Positions 21,093 to 32,405 of a stretch of DNA of 64,000 nt are shown here, in pieces. The DNA lies in NCBI GenBank assembly GCA_019022495.1, contig JAFEKR010000026.1, positions 496,001 to 560,000 of the forward strand, in the 5' to 3' direction. The DNA comes from Epichloe hybrida. Lineage: Eukaryota > Ascomycota > Sordariomycetes > Hypocreales > Clavicipitaceae. The notes beneath the pieces were generated by a model. The model had not been told where the DNA came from, ran no database searches, and saw nothing but the letters and a program-made list of their open reading frames with translations. The translations under genes were made by a program, and so were the position numbers. Positions within the stretch are counted from its first letter, which is position 1. Every line of letters begins with the position of its first letter.

Positions 21093-23203
21093 TGTAAGTA
21101 ATATTAATAGGTACCTACACTTGTAACTTGCCGTTCCGTGCCTGCCTGCCTGGTTCCGTGCCTGCTTTCCCCAGGAACAGGCACAGAAAGGGCCCGCCCG
21201 CTCCTCCTTTCGTCGCACAGGTTGCATTCGTTCCCCTCGTTCCCCGTGCTTTGTTCCTTTCCCAATCCCACAATCCCACAATCCCAGGCTGTATTATTTA
21301 CGACGCCCCCTCCATCGGGCCTCCATCGGGGCCATCGCTTTCGCGCAAGAGCTTCGATGGAGGGCATCTCGGTATGCTTTCCCACAAGCAGCTCGTCTCG
21401 TCTCATTCGCAGGGAAAGTAACTATTCCAACGTCCCATTGACGACCCTGGCTCTGGGAATAGAGCGATTGAACCAGGCCGGATCGGATAATTTTCTCGTG
21501 TTCAATCGAGTATCTATTCGCATCGCAGGAAAAAAAAAAAAAAAAACCGGGCGTGGGAATAACCGTCCCGAGTCCAGCGTGCCTGTTCTGGAACAACATG
21601 CCTCATCAACCACAGTAGACATGCCATCCGCACTTCCCGGGCACGCGATCAGGAACAGCTTCATCTTTATTTTTATGTATAACACAATTGCCTCTTCTCG
21701 ATCCCCGCGCTAGCTGATGGAAAAACACGCCCCTCCCGTCCTTGAGTCGACCGCGGTACTCCGTACATCCGTCTCCCTATGTTATGTTTCCAAGTTTCCG
21801 ACGCTGTCGCCTGGGTATTCCCAAACTTGGACTAGTCATGCTCACGCTTCTGGATGGAGACATAGCGTCGCAAATTTTGGCGTCCATCATGTGAGTCCAA
21901 CTTTTTTTTTTTTTTTCCTCCCACAAAATTGATGACAATCTGTGGTCTGATGACTGTGCTGAGCATCCGGTCAGCCCGGGATACGTGGATTTCCGAAAGC
22001 AGAGCGGGCGGACCGCTAATATTCTGTCATGCAGCCCCGGGCGGAGTACGGATATTAATACATAATGACAGCGTGGCAGGGAGCGGGAGCCTGAACAACA
22101 TGCACGTCTGTCTGTCTATCCAGTCCCACAGGACGAGCTGAGAGGGCAGGGAAGCAGAGCAAAATGTTCTAGCTATCAAAGAACAATATGCCCAAGTGCC
22201 AGCAAAAGGGGTGACGGCATACAATGAATGAATGATTCGTGGTCGAACAATACCGGCTTGTTGCGTGCTTGTTGCGTGCTTGTTGCTTGCCTGTTTTCCG
22301 TGTCAAACTCGGTCAAAGCGACAAGAGCCTCCTTCTGCCGTCCGCTGTAATCCTCGTCGGCTCAGCCCTGGACACAAAACCTATTACGCTGTCGTAAAAA
22401 ACTCAACCGGTACCACTCAGCGGACTGCTGGTTCGCCCCATCGGTTCTCCCTCCGCCAAAAGTTGTCGACCTGATGATCAAGATCAATAGTCCGTAGGAT
22501 CAATATTTCATTCGTCGATTTTCTATTCCCACCCCGCCCTCCCGTCGCCGCAGCGTCGGCCGCAGCGTTTGGAAACCGCTGGAAGGTGGTCTTGGGGCCA
22601 TGAGATTGCACAACCCATCACAGCTACGTAATACATATTTACCACATGCATGTATGTACGTACATACACGTCGGGTAGTCTCACCCATCTTCGCATCCAC
22701 TTCTCATCTACTAGCATTTCAGTGCAACCTGCCCCAATAACGGCGAACGATTTTTGCCCACTCAGCCACTCACCACGCTGGCTCGCTGGCTCGCTCCCTT
22801 GCCCATCCCGATAATCGCAAGACCTGAGGCGCCGTCGATTCACCTAGCCAGAAAGCCAGAATTCTCCAGGCCCGGAGCGGTTGCACATGCACCCCCCCCC
22901 CCCGCTTTGCTGCTTCACCCGCCCACCTCGACAAACCACACAACACGCACGCACACACGCCCCCCCCCCCCCAAAACGACCTGCTTGTGAGCCCATCCAA
23001 AATAATATTTCTCGTTCGCTCTGCTTTCGTAATTTCTTGCTGCTCTCTACAACATCACGAAACCCAACACTTGCACAATCACCCGAATTTCTGTACATCA
23101 TACAGCTGTCCGTCAACGAGACCAGTCCCTCGCGGCCCCTCCCCACCCTGTGACGGTCCGGCGTCTGTCGTCTCGCAACTCGGAGCTATCCAAGTCGCTG
23201 GCA

Positions 23204-24785
23204 ATGGCCTCCTCAAAAGTATGACACACCGACACAGTATTGAGGGTCCTTGCAGACTTGACTTGTGCTCCCGCGAGGCTCAGTATGTGCTGACCTTTTC
23301 TTTTTTTTCGCCCACGTTCAGGAGATGCAACAGTCCACTAGTAGGCCATTGACGCTTCAGCGTCCGTCCCTCTCCAACTTGAACCCCTCTGCTTCTGCGA
23401 TATCCGGCCGGCAACCTCATGCTCGAAACACCTCACACTCCCTCCTCTCCTCCTCCCTCAACGCAAACCACCGTGTAACCCGCCGCAAGTCCGTCACGAC
23501 GCCCGTTCCCAATGTCGCTGCCCTCACGGCCGCCGTGAACAACGGCGATCAGACAGGTGCCATCCCCATTGTCAACAGCGGTCGACGAAACACCATGTCC
23601 AAGAATACCCTCGCCAGAACATCCGCGGTTGGCAGCCTGCCATCTCCCCCTGCCAGCCTGCCCACGCACAGAACTGTTCCTGAACTCAAGCAAGAATCTC
23701 AGGAGAGCGCCATCGATGACAGTAATGACGCGTCGGCCGACGAGGCTCTCAAATTACAAACAGCCCACTCTCGGCGAGCCAGCGATGGTCAATCGCTTCC
23801 CAAGGACGGCAAGAAGAGCAACCGGGTCGAGGTTCGCTGCGATAAGTGCGGCAAGAGTTACAAGCACGGCAGCTGCTTGACCAAGCATTTGTAAGTATTG
23901 TCCAACGTCGTGCGCGATTCGCAGTGTGCCGTCCGTTCGGTGAAGAATTCTCGAGGCTCGAGTCTGGCATCACTCCTGTGCATGTTGCGGTAACTGGAGG
24001 TGGCATTCGAGGGCAAGTCAGTCTAACGTGGTGAAAATAGATGGGAGCATACTCCCGAGTGGTCATTTACATCGAAGCTGCTCATTTCAAAGCACCAGCA
24101 GGTACAACTTCTCGAAGCCGCCTCTGTCCTCGTCGCTATGAACGGCAAGGAAAGTACGGCAACACCCCCCGAGTCTACCAAAGATTCCGCCAGCGAGCCA
24201 GATTCTTCATCACCCGCAGCGTCTGGCTACTCCGAACAGGTTGGCCGCCAGAGCTCAACAGACACCACCCCTCCCCCGTTGCTGGAAGAGCCAAGCTTCA
24301 ATGAACTGTCATACCGCGATAGGAATGCATGTGGCTTCTCCAGGAGCTATCAGTCTGCCGTATCCGGGAGCATGCCCAAAGGCTCTGGGTTTGGACATTT
24401 TCGACAACCCAGCCATGAGCGTCGACCTCCCTCTTCTGGTGCTAACCGAACCGGCGAGGATGATCGTGACCTCGCGGCCGCCGTTGAGCTACTCAGTTGC
24501 AGCTTCAACAGCAACAATTGCTCTCAAGGTACCGTGGTAGTCGCCTCAGACGCACCGCCCGTACCGCCCGTGCCAGCCCAATACCTTCCTCAGGCTACTT
24601 CGTTTTCGAGCGCAGGGTTCATTAACAGTTTCCCTCGACGTCAACCGGAGAGCTTCACAAGAGGCGAGATGCGGCGTGGTAGTGATGATGTGAAGATGGA
24701 GGATAGTGATGATGATTTCGACATGCATTCTCGAGCCCGAAGTGACGAAGACGATGATGGCGTTTTTGGGCGCATGGAGGAGTAA
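23204..24785 (+). CDS. C2H2 zinc-finger transcription factor
   Basis: Three exons: 23204-23218, 23322-23890 and 24041-24785, encoding 442 residues. A 15-nt first exon gives MASSK, then the protein is Ser/Pro/Thr-rich. One C2H2 finger lies at about residues 174-195 with CDKCGKSYKHGS, LTKH and WEH: spacing C-x2-C-x12-H-x3-H. The second intron falls between the two zinc-binding histidines. After the finger comes the conserved segment WSFTSKLLISKHQQVQLLEA, then a disordered region and an acidic C terminus (VKMEDSDDDFDMHSRARSDE). It is a nuclear DNA-binding candidate of a fungal single-finger family whose targets I cannot name. The very long gene-free DNA upstream fits a regulated gene. Exon joins are phase-consistent. 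Confidence 0.85.
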
Positions 24786-25867
24786 GCTGGGTGCTTGCCT
24801 ACCACAGCGAGCTGTTTTGAACACGATGTTTTTCAAGAGCTCTCTCTCCAGGGTTCCAAGGCTGCAGAGTTGGATTTGATGGGGTTTGAAAGGGCTGGGC
24901 GTGGTGTCTCATTTGTATCATGATATACTCAAACTCTGTATGAGGTGGTTCAGCTCCGCTTTCGATCTTCAGCACCGAAGAGTGGAGGGCCCTTCTGGTT
25001 ACACGGTCATTCCGGACCGTTGTGTCTTTGCAGACGAGATTGCATCTCCACGAGGTTAAAGTGATGATTCGTACAAGCGTCGAGCGTACACCCGATGAAA
25101 TACCAAATAAAGCAACATTCTCTGTATATTACCTCTTTTGTCGACGAAACATAACTTTGCTTTTGTGGTTGTGCTGCTTTTCCGTGCTAGATGACGCTGC
25201 AAGCTGCCAAAGAAGACCGTGGGAAAGATGGGGAAATATGGAAAGGAGAGAGAATGGAAAAGAGAGAGAAGGGGATCAAGTCTGCCTGAGGTCAGCTAGT
25301 CTGGAAGGTGGCCGGCCACGGATTTCACAATGGCACAATGCTCGATATCAACACGTGAAATAAACAACATGGCACAACGGAATTGATCTGTGCAATGTAA
25401 GAAATGGAGAGACTTGGTCACTAGAGAGAAGAAGAAGTGTTTCGGTCCTTCTTGGACTGTCTTGAGAGTCTTGACCCTGCCGCTGGAAAAAAGAGAAATC
25501 AAAGGCAGCATCTTGTTTGAAGAGGAACGAGGGAAAATTTGAAAGTCGCTACCCTGAATCTATGTGGGGACGCGATATCAGAAGCAACCAGTAAGCACTG
25601 CTGCTGGCTGCCCCCATGTTTCCCTGGCGACCTGATGTCACCTTGTTCCCACTGATGTGCGAGCAAACCAGGCAAACCAGCCTGACTCGATCGACACGGT
25701 CGTAAACCCCATCATCACTGTCTCCTAGTAGGTCGGCCCACCAAACTTGTACGCTCTTTTACCTCGCACGGTTATAGACTCGGATTCCAGGCGAGAAAAG
25801 GCGAACCGCAAACAAAAAGTACATCACATTCCCCGGGGACACAAAACGGCCTGCCGCAACGACAATC
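24786..25867. other. Intergenic, 1.1 kb
   Basis: It contains the 3' region of the C2H2 gene and the promoter of the next gene. There is an A/G-rich patch at about 25225-25280 and no convincing coding sequence. Confidence 0.55.
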
Positions 25868-27060
25868 ATGGCACCGACGAAGCGAAGCACGAAGTCGGAT
25901 TGTACGCCTTCGACGGGCAACATGGATGAAAATATTGCCGATACTGAAGCTTCTTCGATGGCCAAGGTGGAGCGGGCCGCGCAAGTAGCCAGTGACACGG
26001 GCAGTAAGCTTCCTTGCGCCGCGCATTTTCCGTTGACGGTGGCACTGAGCTTTGCACTGTCTACTTTGGGAAGCGTAGTCTTGTCGCAAGTGTCGCTGGG
26101 GGAATTGCAATCGCTGACACGCAGCCCGGATACGTGGAGCGAAGTGGCTCTTTTAACTTCTTGGCGGATGTGAGTATCTCTCGATTGCCCTCGGGTATGT
26201 TGGAAGGAACCGATGATTGACTGGTGGTTCGCGATTTTCTCACCGGCAGTGCCGAACTGGCTTTGGCGTGGTTTGGCGAACTGGATTGCTTCGAAGCTGC
26301 TTCAATGAATATTCTCGCCCACGGGCCTGTGGTAAGCGGTCCCACGAACCTCCTTACAGCTGTGATGTGCAATCGGGATACTAACGCACGCAAAAAAAAG
26401 ATGTTCTTACTCACCACGTTCTATGGTCTGAGCCCCTCCAGTGCTGTTTCCGCGCTTGTGATAGATGTCCTCTCCATCGCGGCGCCTTTCTACCTGGTTC
26501 TTCCTCTATCCAGGGCGGATGGTTCTGCTTGGAGAGGTTGCAATCGCGATGTACTCGATGTTCCCATGCAGATATTGACAAGTATTCTGTCCACGGCCAT
26601 CTATACCGTCACGCTCGTTCTGTCGTTGCGCTTCTTGCTACCTCGCATCCTCGTGCTGTACTTCAGCGGTCTTCCGACGCTTGAGCCGGCGTATTCGGCT
26701 TCGTACACGCATGTTTTCCCGGTGACGTTACTCTTCGGTCTCGCCGCCAGTACGTTCATCTTTGCTCCGTTCGCCACGACTGGAAAATCCACGGAAGACG
26801 CCAAGGTCGAGCAGTTTGATCCCGTAAATGCGTCGCTTGGACAGACTGTGTGGTGGAACTTTTGGGGGTACACGGCCAAGACAAAGGTGGTTATCCGCCG
26901 AACGGCCGCAGCGGCAGTTTTGACTGGAGTCGGCACTTTTCTTGCCTGCACGCAGAAAATCCATGGCGTTGAATCAAGTGGTGCGGCCGCGTACGCCGGC
27001 GTTTGGGTCACATCTGCAATTCTCGCCGGTGTTGGACTCGGACTTGTCGGTGGCGACTAA
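25868..27060 (+). CDS. Unknown polytopic membrane protein, 347 aa
   Basis: Three exons, 25868-26169, 26250-26331 and 26401-27060. A hydrophilic N terminus of about 50 residues is followed by about six hydrophobic segments: FPLTVALSFALSTLGSVVLS, the region around FYGLSPSSAVSALVIDVLSI, ILSTAIYTVTLVLSLRFLLP, VTLLFGLAASTFIFAPF, AAAVLTGVGTFLACT and a final GVWVTSAILAGVGLGLVGG. The loop between segments 4 and 5 contains SLGQTVWWNFWGYTAKTKVV. I do not recognise the family; homologues likely exist only in filamentous ascomycetes, which is inference. Both introns are GT-AG and keep the frame (ALLTSWRIAELALAWFGE; GPVMFLLTTFYG). Confidence 0.72.
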
Positions 27061-27949
27061 GGGTTGCTCGCTGCAATTCAGCGACATTCGATCTCCAGGA
27101 TGGACATGTAGTTGAAAAGGGGAGGGATGGGAGGGGCGAGGAAACAAATCAGAACACTCATGTCAGAGTCGGCAGAAACTGAGTATTCTCAAACGACCTA
27201 CGGGAAAACGGACGAGGAGATGGACTGAAAAAGTTGCTTTTATTGCGATAACAGGGGAATCGGGCGGGAATGGGACTCGTTTGTAAGGTGTCAGTCAGTC
27301 AGTTCACACTCATGTGGCAAAAATTAATATAAAGCATCTCTCTCTCTTGCGGGAGACGTCGAGACGAGAAACAAGCAACTAGATGGCCGGGGGCTCGCGC
27401 TAGGTAGGCAAAGGTTGACGTGACGAGGTCCAGATGCTTGCCGGGATATATCTAGCTCGACCAAGTCCAAAGAGCGCAACGCACCCTTGCTTTACTGTAA
27501 ATATAAGTTGGTGCGATATTAGGCCAGAGACCCAGAGTCCAGACAGGCAATGTTGGTTCGGAGCTGCACGAGTCCGCGGGAAGCTTACGTAACGAGGCCT
27601 CACCTCTAGGCCCGCTCCGAACCGGCATCCTCCAGCCAAAGCCAGGCACACAAAGGCACACAAAGGCACACAAAGGCACACAACAACGCTTGTGCATGTG
27701 TTGGACCTAATAATAAACACACGGCTTGAGCTCCACGGCGGATCGCGCGCATCGCAAGCTCAAGTTGCGACGGACGGAGCGTTCCCATCCAGGTCAAGGA
27801 CACAAGCAAATGGCCGCGCAGGCACGGCAAACGCCCATCACCGACCCCGGCCTCATACCGCGTCTCCCACCCACGCCCCAGCTGTGTCCTTCGTCCTTCG
27901 GCACGCTTCCTGCACTCGCTTCTTCCAGTGTCTCGTCGGGCAGCGCGCA
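27061..27949. other. Intergenic, 0.9 kb, with CAAAGGCACA decamer repeat
   Basis: No gene is seen. The region includes the decamer array at 27651-27680. An open frame upstream of and continuous with the ING gene has no good start and looks non-coding. Confidence 0.5.
27651..27680. repeat. 10-bp tandem repeat, 3 units
   Basis: Three exact copies of CAAAGGCACA, flanked by partial copies on each side, about 270 bp upstream of the ING-type gene start. Confidence 0.95.
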
Positions 27950-30677
27950 ATGGCCGTCTCCGGCACAGACCAAACTGCGGCCAGCGACGCCGATGGTGCT
28001 GCATCGCCAAAAGATACCAGCTCCATCAACCGGGCAGTCGTAGGACAGACCTTGGGGTTCGTCGACAAGGCTCTCGAGCCTCGCGCTGATCCTGATGCGC
28101 AGACGACCGTGACCGATTTCCTCGACTTTACCGAGTACCTACCTTCGGACGTGATTCGGTCTCTCACACTGATAGGGAAACTCGACAAGATCTATGCTGA
28201 TGCGTCCATCGAGGTGGATGACTTGACAACGACATGGGGCACCCTGCCAACTCTTGCCGTGGAAGACCGTCCCTCGCCGGTCAATCTTCGCGCCAATATA
28301 TCGGACAAGTTGAGCCAAGCCATGAGCTCCAGAGTCTTTGCCCACGATGAAGCCGTGAGGATGTCCGAGAACGTGAATCGACATTACAACAAAGCAAAAG
28401 TCTTGCTCGCAAAGCTGCGAGAGATGATGAGCAACTACCCAGCCGAGGAGCCGAGGAGCCCAGCCGTGCCCAAGTCGCCGCAGGCAGTGCGTGCCAAAGC
28501 AGCCGTGGGAGAGGACGGACAGAAGATACGACGACATCGGATCCCGAAAGTTACCGTCCCCGGAGAGGTGCTGGCACCTTACGAGATTGAATACGACACC
28601 GGCAGTGATGATAGCGACATAAGCACCGATGAGGATTCCGACATTCACGGTGGAGGGCGAAGAACCCCAGCCACTCCACGAATCAAAATCGTGTCGAACA
28701 AATCGCACAAGCCGAATAGCAGGTTAGCACGCCCCGTGACTTATTCTTCTGCTGCCATGAGCGCGGCCGCGGCCGTCAACGCAGCCGCGCTTCTGAACCC
28801 GCCTCCGGAGAATGTCGCGATTGGCAGCGCAGACGCTCCCTGGCTACAACTTACCAATTATGAGCTGGCAAAGTTGCGGAAACGTATGAAGAAGAACGCC
28901 ACATGGACACCGAGCGAGACCATGGTGGCGAGAGAACTGAAAGCACTGGGCCGAGGGCCAGACGAGTATCGAGATGCCAAGAAAAGGGCAGAAGACGAAG
29001 GCAAGGAGTTCGATCCACAGATCCCCGCGCCGGTAGTGGACGACGATTCAGGGGCCCAGCATCTTCCTGCCGGCGCTATCAGCGCCGACTCGCTCGGGGC
29101 CGAGGAGGTCCCCACGAGTAATAGGGGAATGAAACTCAACGAAGCCAAAAGGCTCAAGAGGGAGGCACTGGCCAAGCAAGCAGCCCAGGAGGCGGAGGAG
29201 TCTGCCAAGAAGATGACACACGCTGCCCAGCTTTTCATGGGCAACGACAAGAACAAGTCGGGCAATTTGAGGGAACAACCGAAAGATGCCAAGGAAGGGA
29301 GCCAGTCACCAGACAAATCAAGAAGCACTTCTCGGCCCAGCGGCAAGAGGAAAAGAGACGGGGATGCTGATAACGAAGCAGCCGAGTCTGTCGAATCGGC
29401 GACTACGCCTGCAAAACCTCAGCCCAAGCGTAGCAAGATGGAAACCCCGGTCCCTCCACCACAACACCCTGGTATGAGCCAGAACAATGCGCCGGCGGCG
29501 GAATCCAGCAGGAACCCCAAGAGCAGCAATAAAAACAGTCACATCCACGGCAGTAATGCCAAGAACAGCGGCACCAGCGTCAACGGCCATGGCAACAACT
29601 CGCTCCAGCCAGGAGGACTCTTGACGCCCGGTGGTACCACCGTACTCGTCACGCAAGCAGAAACACCTGTTCCTATTCCCGTACCTCCTCAAAGCTCGGC
29701 TCGTTCAGCATTGTCACCGACTCCCAACCCAACCGTCACTGTCATGAGCGGCAACAACAACAACAACAACAACAACACCAATTCTGCCACCATGACCACA
29801 ACCATACCCATCAAGCCGCCTGCAGAAACGCCCGTGCCACTGCCTCGTACAGACAGGAGAAAGTCCATCACCCCAGTCGCACCACCCTCCCGGGACGGAC
29901 CGAAGCGAGAAACTCGAGGGGACATGGCCAAGCGTACACAACGTCACTCATCACCCCCCGACATGGCCATGTCGTTGCCAACATCCCTTCGACCCCCCTC
30001 CCGAAGCCAAACACCAAGTTCAACCCCCGGCCCAGACAACACAGCCGGTCGCCGACCAGGCTCGCGAGGCAAGGCGATGAGCCAAGAGCCACCGTCCCTC
30101 GCAGCCGATCGACCTCGCCGCACAAGCACGGCCCGAACCACACCAGCCCCCGAGTTCAAGCAGCCCGCGAAACGGACCAAGCGTCCCGCCCCTGGTGTCG
30201 TTAGTACCACTAACAGCGGCGGAAGCAGCGCCGTGGGCAAGCGCAAGGCCGCGCCGAAGCGAAAAGCTCGCGCGACCAAGAAAGAAAAGGGGCAGGTACT
30301 GGATACGGAAATGGAGGAGGTGGATGATGAGGGGACTCCCATCGACCCCGATGAGCCACGCTATTGTCTCTGCAACAGAGTCAGCTTCGGCACCATGATT
30401 CAGTGCGATAATCTTGATGTATGTCTCCCCCCCCCCCCTTCCCTTTTTTTTTTTTCTATTTTATTTCAACATGCACGTCTCTCTGTCCTTGATGAATCCC
30501 GGAAATCTAATTCGGTCTCGTCCCAAACAGAATTGCAAGCAGGAATGGTTCCACCTCGAATGCGTAGGTCTAGACGAGATTCCCGCCCGCACAACAAAGT
30601 GGTATTGTCCCGACTGTAGGAAGTTACTGAACATTGGAGAAAAGGGAGAGGTGAATGCCCGAGGGGTCAGGAAGTAA
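27950..30677 (+). CDS. ING-family PHD-finger protein (Pho23/Yng-like)
   Basis: Two exons, 27950-30418 and 30531-30677, encode 871 residues. The N-terminal ING domain is seen as FLDFTEYLPSDVIRSLTLIG, LDKIYADASIEVDDL and HYNKAKVLLAKLREMM. A long disordered, basic, Pro/Ser-rich middle contains an Asn run near residue 600. The C-terminal PHD finger has the C4HC3 pattern (YCLCNRVSFGTMIQCDN, NCKQEWFHLECVGL, KWYCPDC) and binds H3K4me3 in this family. The intron interrupts the PHD finger after CDNLD and contains long C and T runs. Proteins of this kind are subunits of Rpd3L deacetylase (Pho23) or NuA4/NuA3 acetylase (Yng2, Yng1). The large size favours a Pho23-type orthologue but I cannot decide. I chose the MAVSGTDQ start, because upstream in-frame residues look like leader DNA. 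Confidence 0.88.
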
Positions 30678-31524
30678 TTCCGTGCCAGATACAGAGGTAT
30701 CTGATGTCCTGTTTGTTCTATTTCTCATGACGGCGTTTGGTTTCGGCGTCAAGAGGGGGTTCCTTCTCTTCCTATACGAGAGCGGACGCGCAATGAGTAG
30801 TTGGGTCTCGCGTCCAACTACGTATTTCAGAAATGTACAGTGTCAATGGAGATGGAGGCTCGTTCCTACAAGCTTGATGAAATAAATGGGGATACAATCT
30901 ATTGCCGTACAAGGGAAGGGAGTTGGAAACGCTCGTGTTAGCTGGGCCATTGTAATTGATCAAGGCGGGGCCAATAAATAGGATTCACTCGTAGTTGGCG
31001 TCACCAGTCAAGTCGTAACCAACTCGTCCGTCGCGCACAAGCTCGACTCGACGTCTTTCTTGGAGACTGCTTCATTGCCAATTCCTACCGCTGCGTCGGA
31101 TCGGGCGGACGGGAATGAGTTGTGGATCAGCCATGGACACGTGGAGGGACGGGTTTTGATACATGGCTACTTGAGATGGACTCCCAGCAGGAGGCCCGGG
31201 GGGTGACGTCGTCGGTCTCTTTTGTCCCATCGTTCCTGGGACACCTGACCCGTTGTCACCCACCGCGCGGGGAGGCACTTGGGAGGCCACTTGGGAGAGG
31301 CGTCATGTGGTGGTGCTTGATTCCATTTGCCTCCCAGTTTTGGCTGCGCTTGAGCCGGAAACGGGGGCGGAGGAAGTGCGCGTGCCATACCACTGCGAGC
31401 GTAAACGCAAACATGACGGCCATTCCGCTGTGCCAGTTCTGAAGGTTTGCGGAATGCCACGCCATGCCATGCCGCCCGATATAGGCTGAGCAGGGTTCCA
31501 TCATTCATGCATCACCCCTCATGT

Positions 31525-31551
31525 GGAGTACGGAGTACGGAGTACGGAGTA
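31525..31551. repeat. TACGGAG tandem cluster (ACTCCGTA motif)
   Basis: Three overlapping TACGGAGT copies preceded by GGAG, almost identical to the cluster at 21068-21092. Confidence 0.95.
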
Positions 31552-31610
31552 TCTCTTGATGCAGGACATGTATGTACATGTACATGCGACATGCCTTGTT
31601 TGCCCACGGG

Positions 31611-31720
31611 GTCGTGGGGCGTCGTGGGGCGTCGTGGGGCGTCGTGGGGCGTCGTGGGGCGTCGTGGGGCGTCGTGGGGCGTCGTGGGGCGTCGTGGGGC
31701 GTCGTAGGGCGTCGTGGGGC
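31611..31720 (+). repeat. G-rich decamer minisatellite, 11 units of GTCGTGGGGC
   Basis: Eleven head-to-tail units with a 10-bp period; ten are identical and the ninth reads GTCGTAGGGC. G4 runs recur every 10 bp with six-base spacers, so the plus strand can form tandem G-quadruplexes. Confidence 0.97.
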
Positions 31721-32006
31721 GTGTCCTTTGCAAGGCTTTGTTCCAGCACCACCCCTCATCTCAGCTGGGCTCAGCACGTTTCTCTCTTGTCACGCCAACA
31801 AGTCCCCGGGGGCCTGGGATGCATGATTGGAGTAGGTCAAATGGCTGGCTGGCTCCCGGCTGGTTACGCTGGGTACGCTGGGTACGCTGGCTGCGCTGGT
31901 TACTGATTGAGGTGGCTCTCTCGCCGGCCCCCGGAGCTTTCCCTCATCCTCTCTTCCCATCAAACTCCCTTTTTTCCATAATGCCCATCATCTGCGAATA
32001 AAGTAC

Positions 32007-32007
<1 letters not shown>

Positions 32008-32041
<34 letters not shown>
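32008..32041. repeat. (GAC)n microsatellite, 11 units
   Basis: A perfect GAC trinucleotide run in non-coding DNA about 365 bp upstream of the BCAS3-like start. Confidence 0.95.
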
Positions 32042-32042
<1 letters not shown>

Positions 32043-32405
32043 AACAATCTGGACGTTCATTTCCATCTGCCCGACGACCCTCCCTCTTTTTCAGCCCTTC
32101 TTCCTTCTTCCATAGACGACCCGACCCCCTCGTTATCGCCGATCACATCAGCCCCTCCGTGCCCCTCTTATCGATTATCGCTGTACATTGCCATCCGAGG
32201 GACTCGACGCGACTCGAGTGACTTGACTTCCATTGACTGTTTGAGAGCCTTGTGTCACTGAAGTTGAATGAGTTTTTTTTTTCTAGTTTTTTTTTTTTTA
32301 ACTCGGCTCGGCGCGGCTCTTTTTAAATTATTTCTCGTCTCCTTTTTTTTGGACCGCCCTGCGAAGCGGGAAACTGCTTCGAGTCTTGGGGCCAACACCG
32401 GCTGA

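Larger units (their letters stand above)
18656..23203. other. 4.5-kb gene-free region upstream of a C2H2 factor
   Basis: No coding region can be supported on either strand. Longer open frames here (for example 20967-20389 minus) are low-complexity and lack family features. The stretch holds many short tandem repeats: a 13-bp repeat at 18825-18871, TGCAG x5 at 20477-20501, CCTGCCTG-type repeats near 20715-20750 and 21140, TACGGAGT repeats at 21068-21092, and a 12-bp TTGCGTGCTTGT-type repeat at about 22260-22290. It also has long A, T and C homopolymers. The size suggests an extended promoter and leader of the transcription factor at 23204, or an unrecognised non-coding RNA. Confidence 0.55.
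30678..32405. other. 1.7-kb intergenic region rich in tandem repeats
   Basis: No gene is supported. It holds the TACGGAGT cluster at 31525-31551, an 11-unit G-rich decamer array at 31611-31720, a 9-bp TACGCTGGG repeat at about 31864-31899, and a (GAC)11 microsatellite at 32008-32041. Poly-T tracts lie at about 32275-32300. The open frames across the decamer array on both strands are repeat artefacts. Confidence 0.7.

Noticed and set aside
18656..23203. Transposon or secondary-metabolite cluster in the gene-free block
   Set aside because: No terminal repeats, transposase, reverse transcriptase or biosynthetic domains could be seen.
27692..27949. Longer N terminus for the ING-family protein
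   Set aside because: The in-frame upstream residues are Arg/His/Ala-rich and follow directly from the decamer-repeat region; MAVSGTDQ is the first start followed by family-like sequence.
31611..31720. CRISPR-like array
   Set aside because: The units are head-to-tail without spacers and the genome is eukaryotic; this is a minisatellite.
31505..31906. Overlapping open frames across the decamer array on both strands
   Set aside because: A 10-bp repeat without stop codons in its unit keeps several frames open automatically; the translations are repeats of PTTPHDAPRR or RGASWGVVG.
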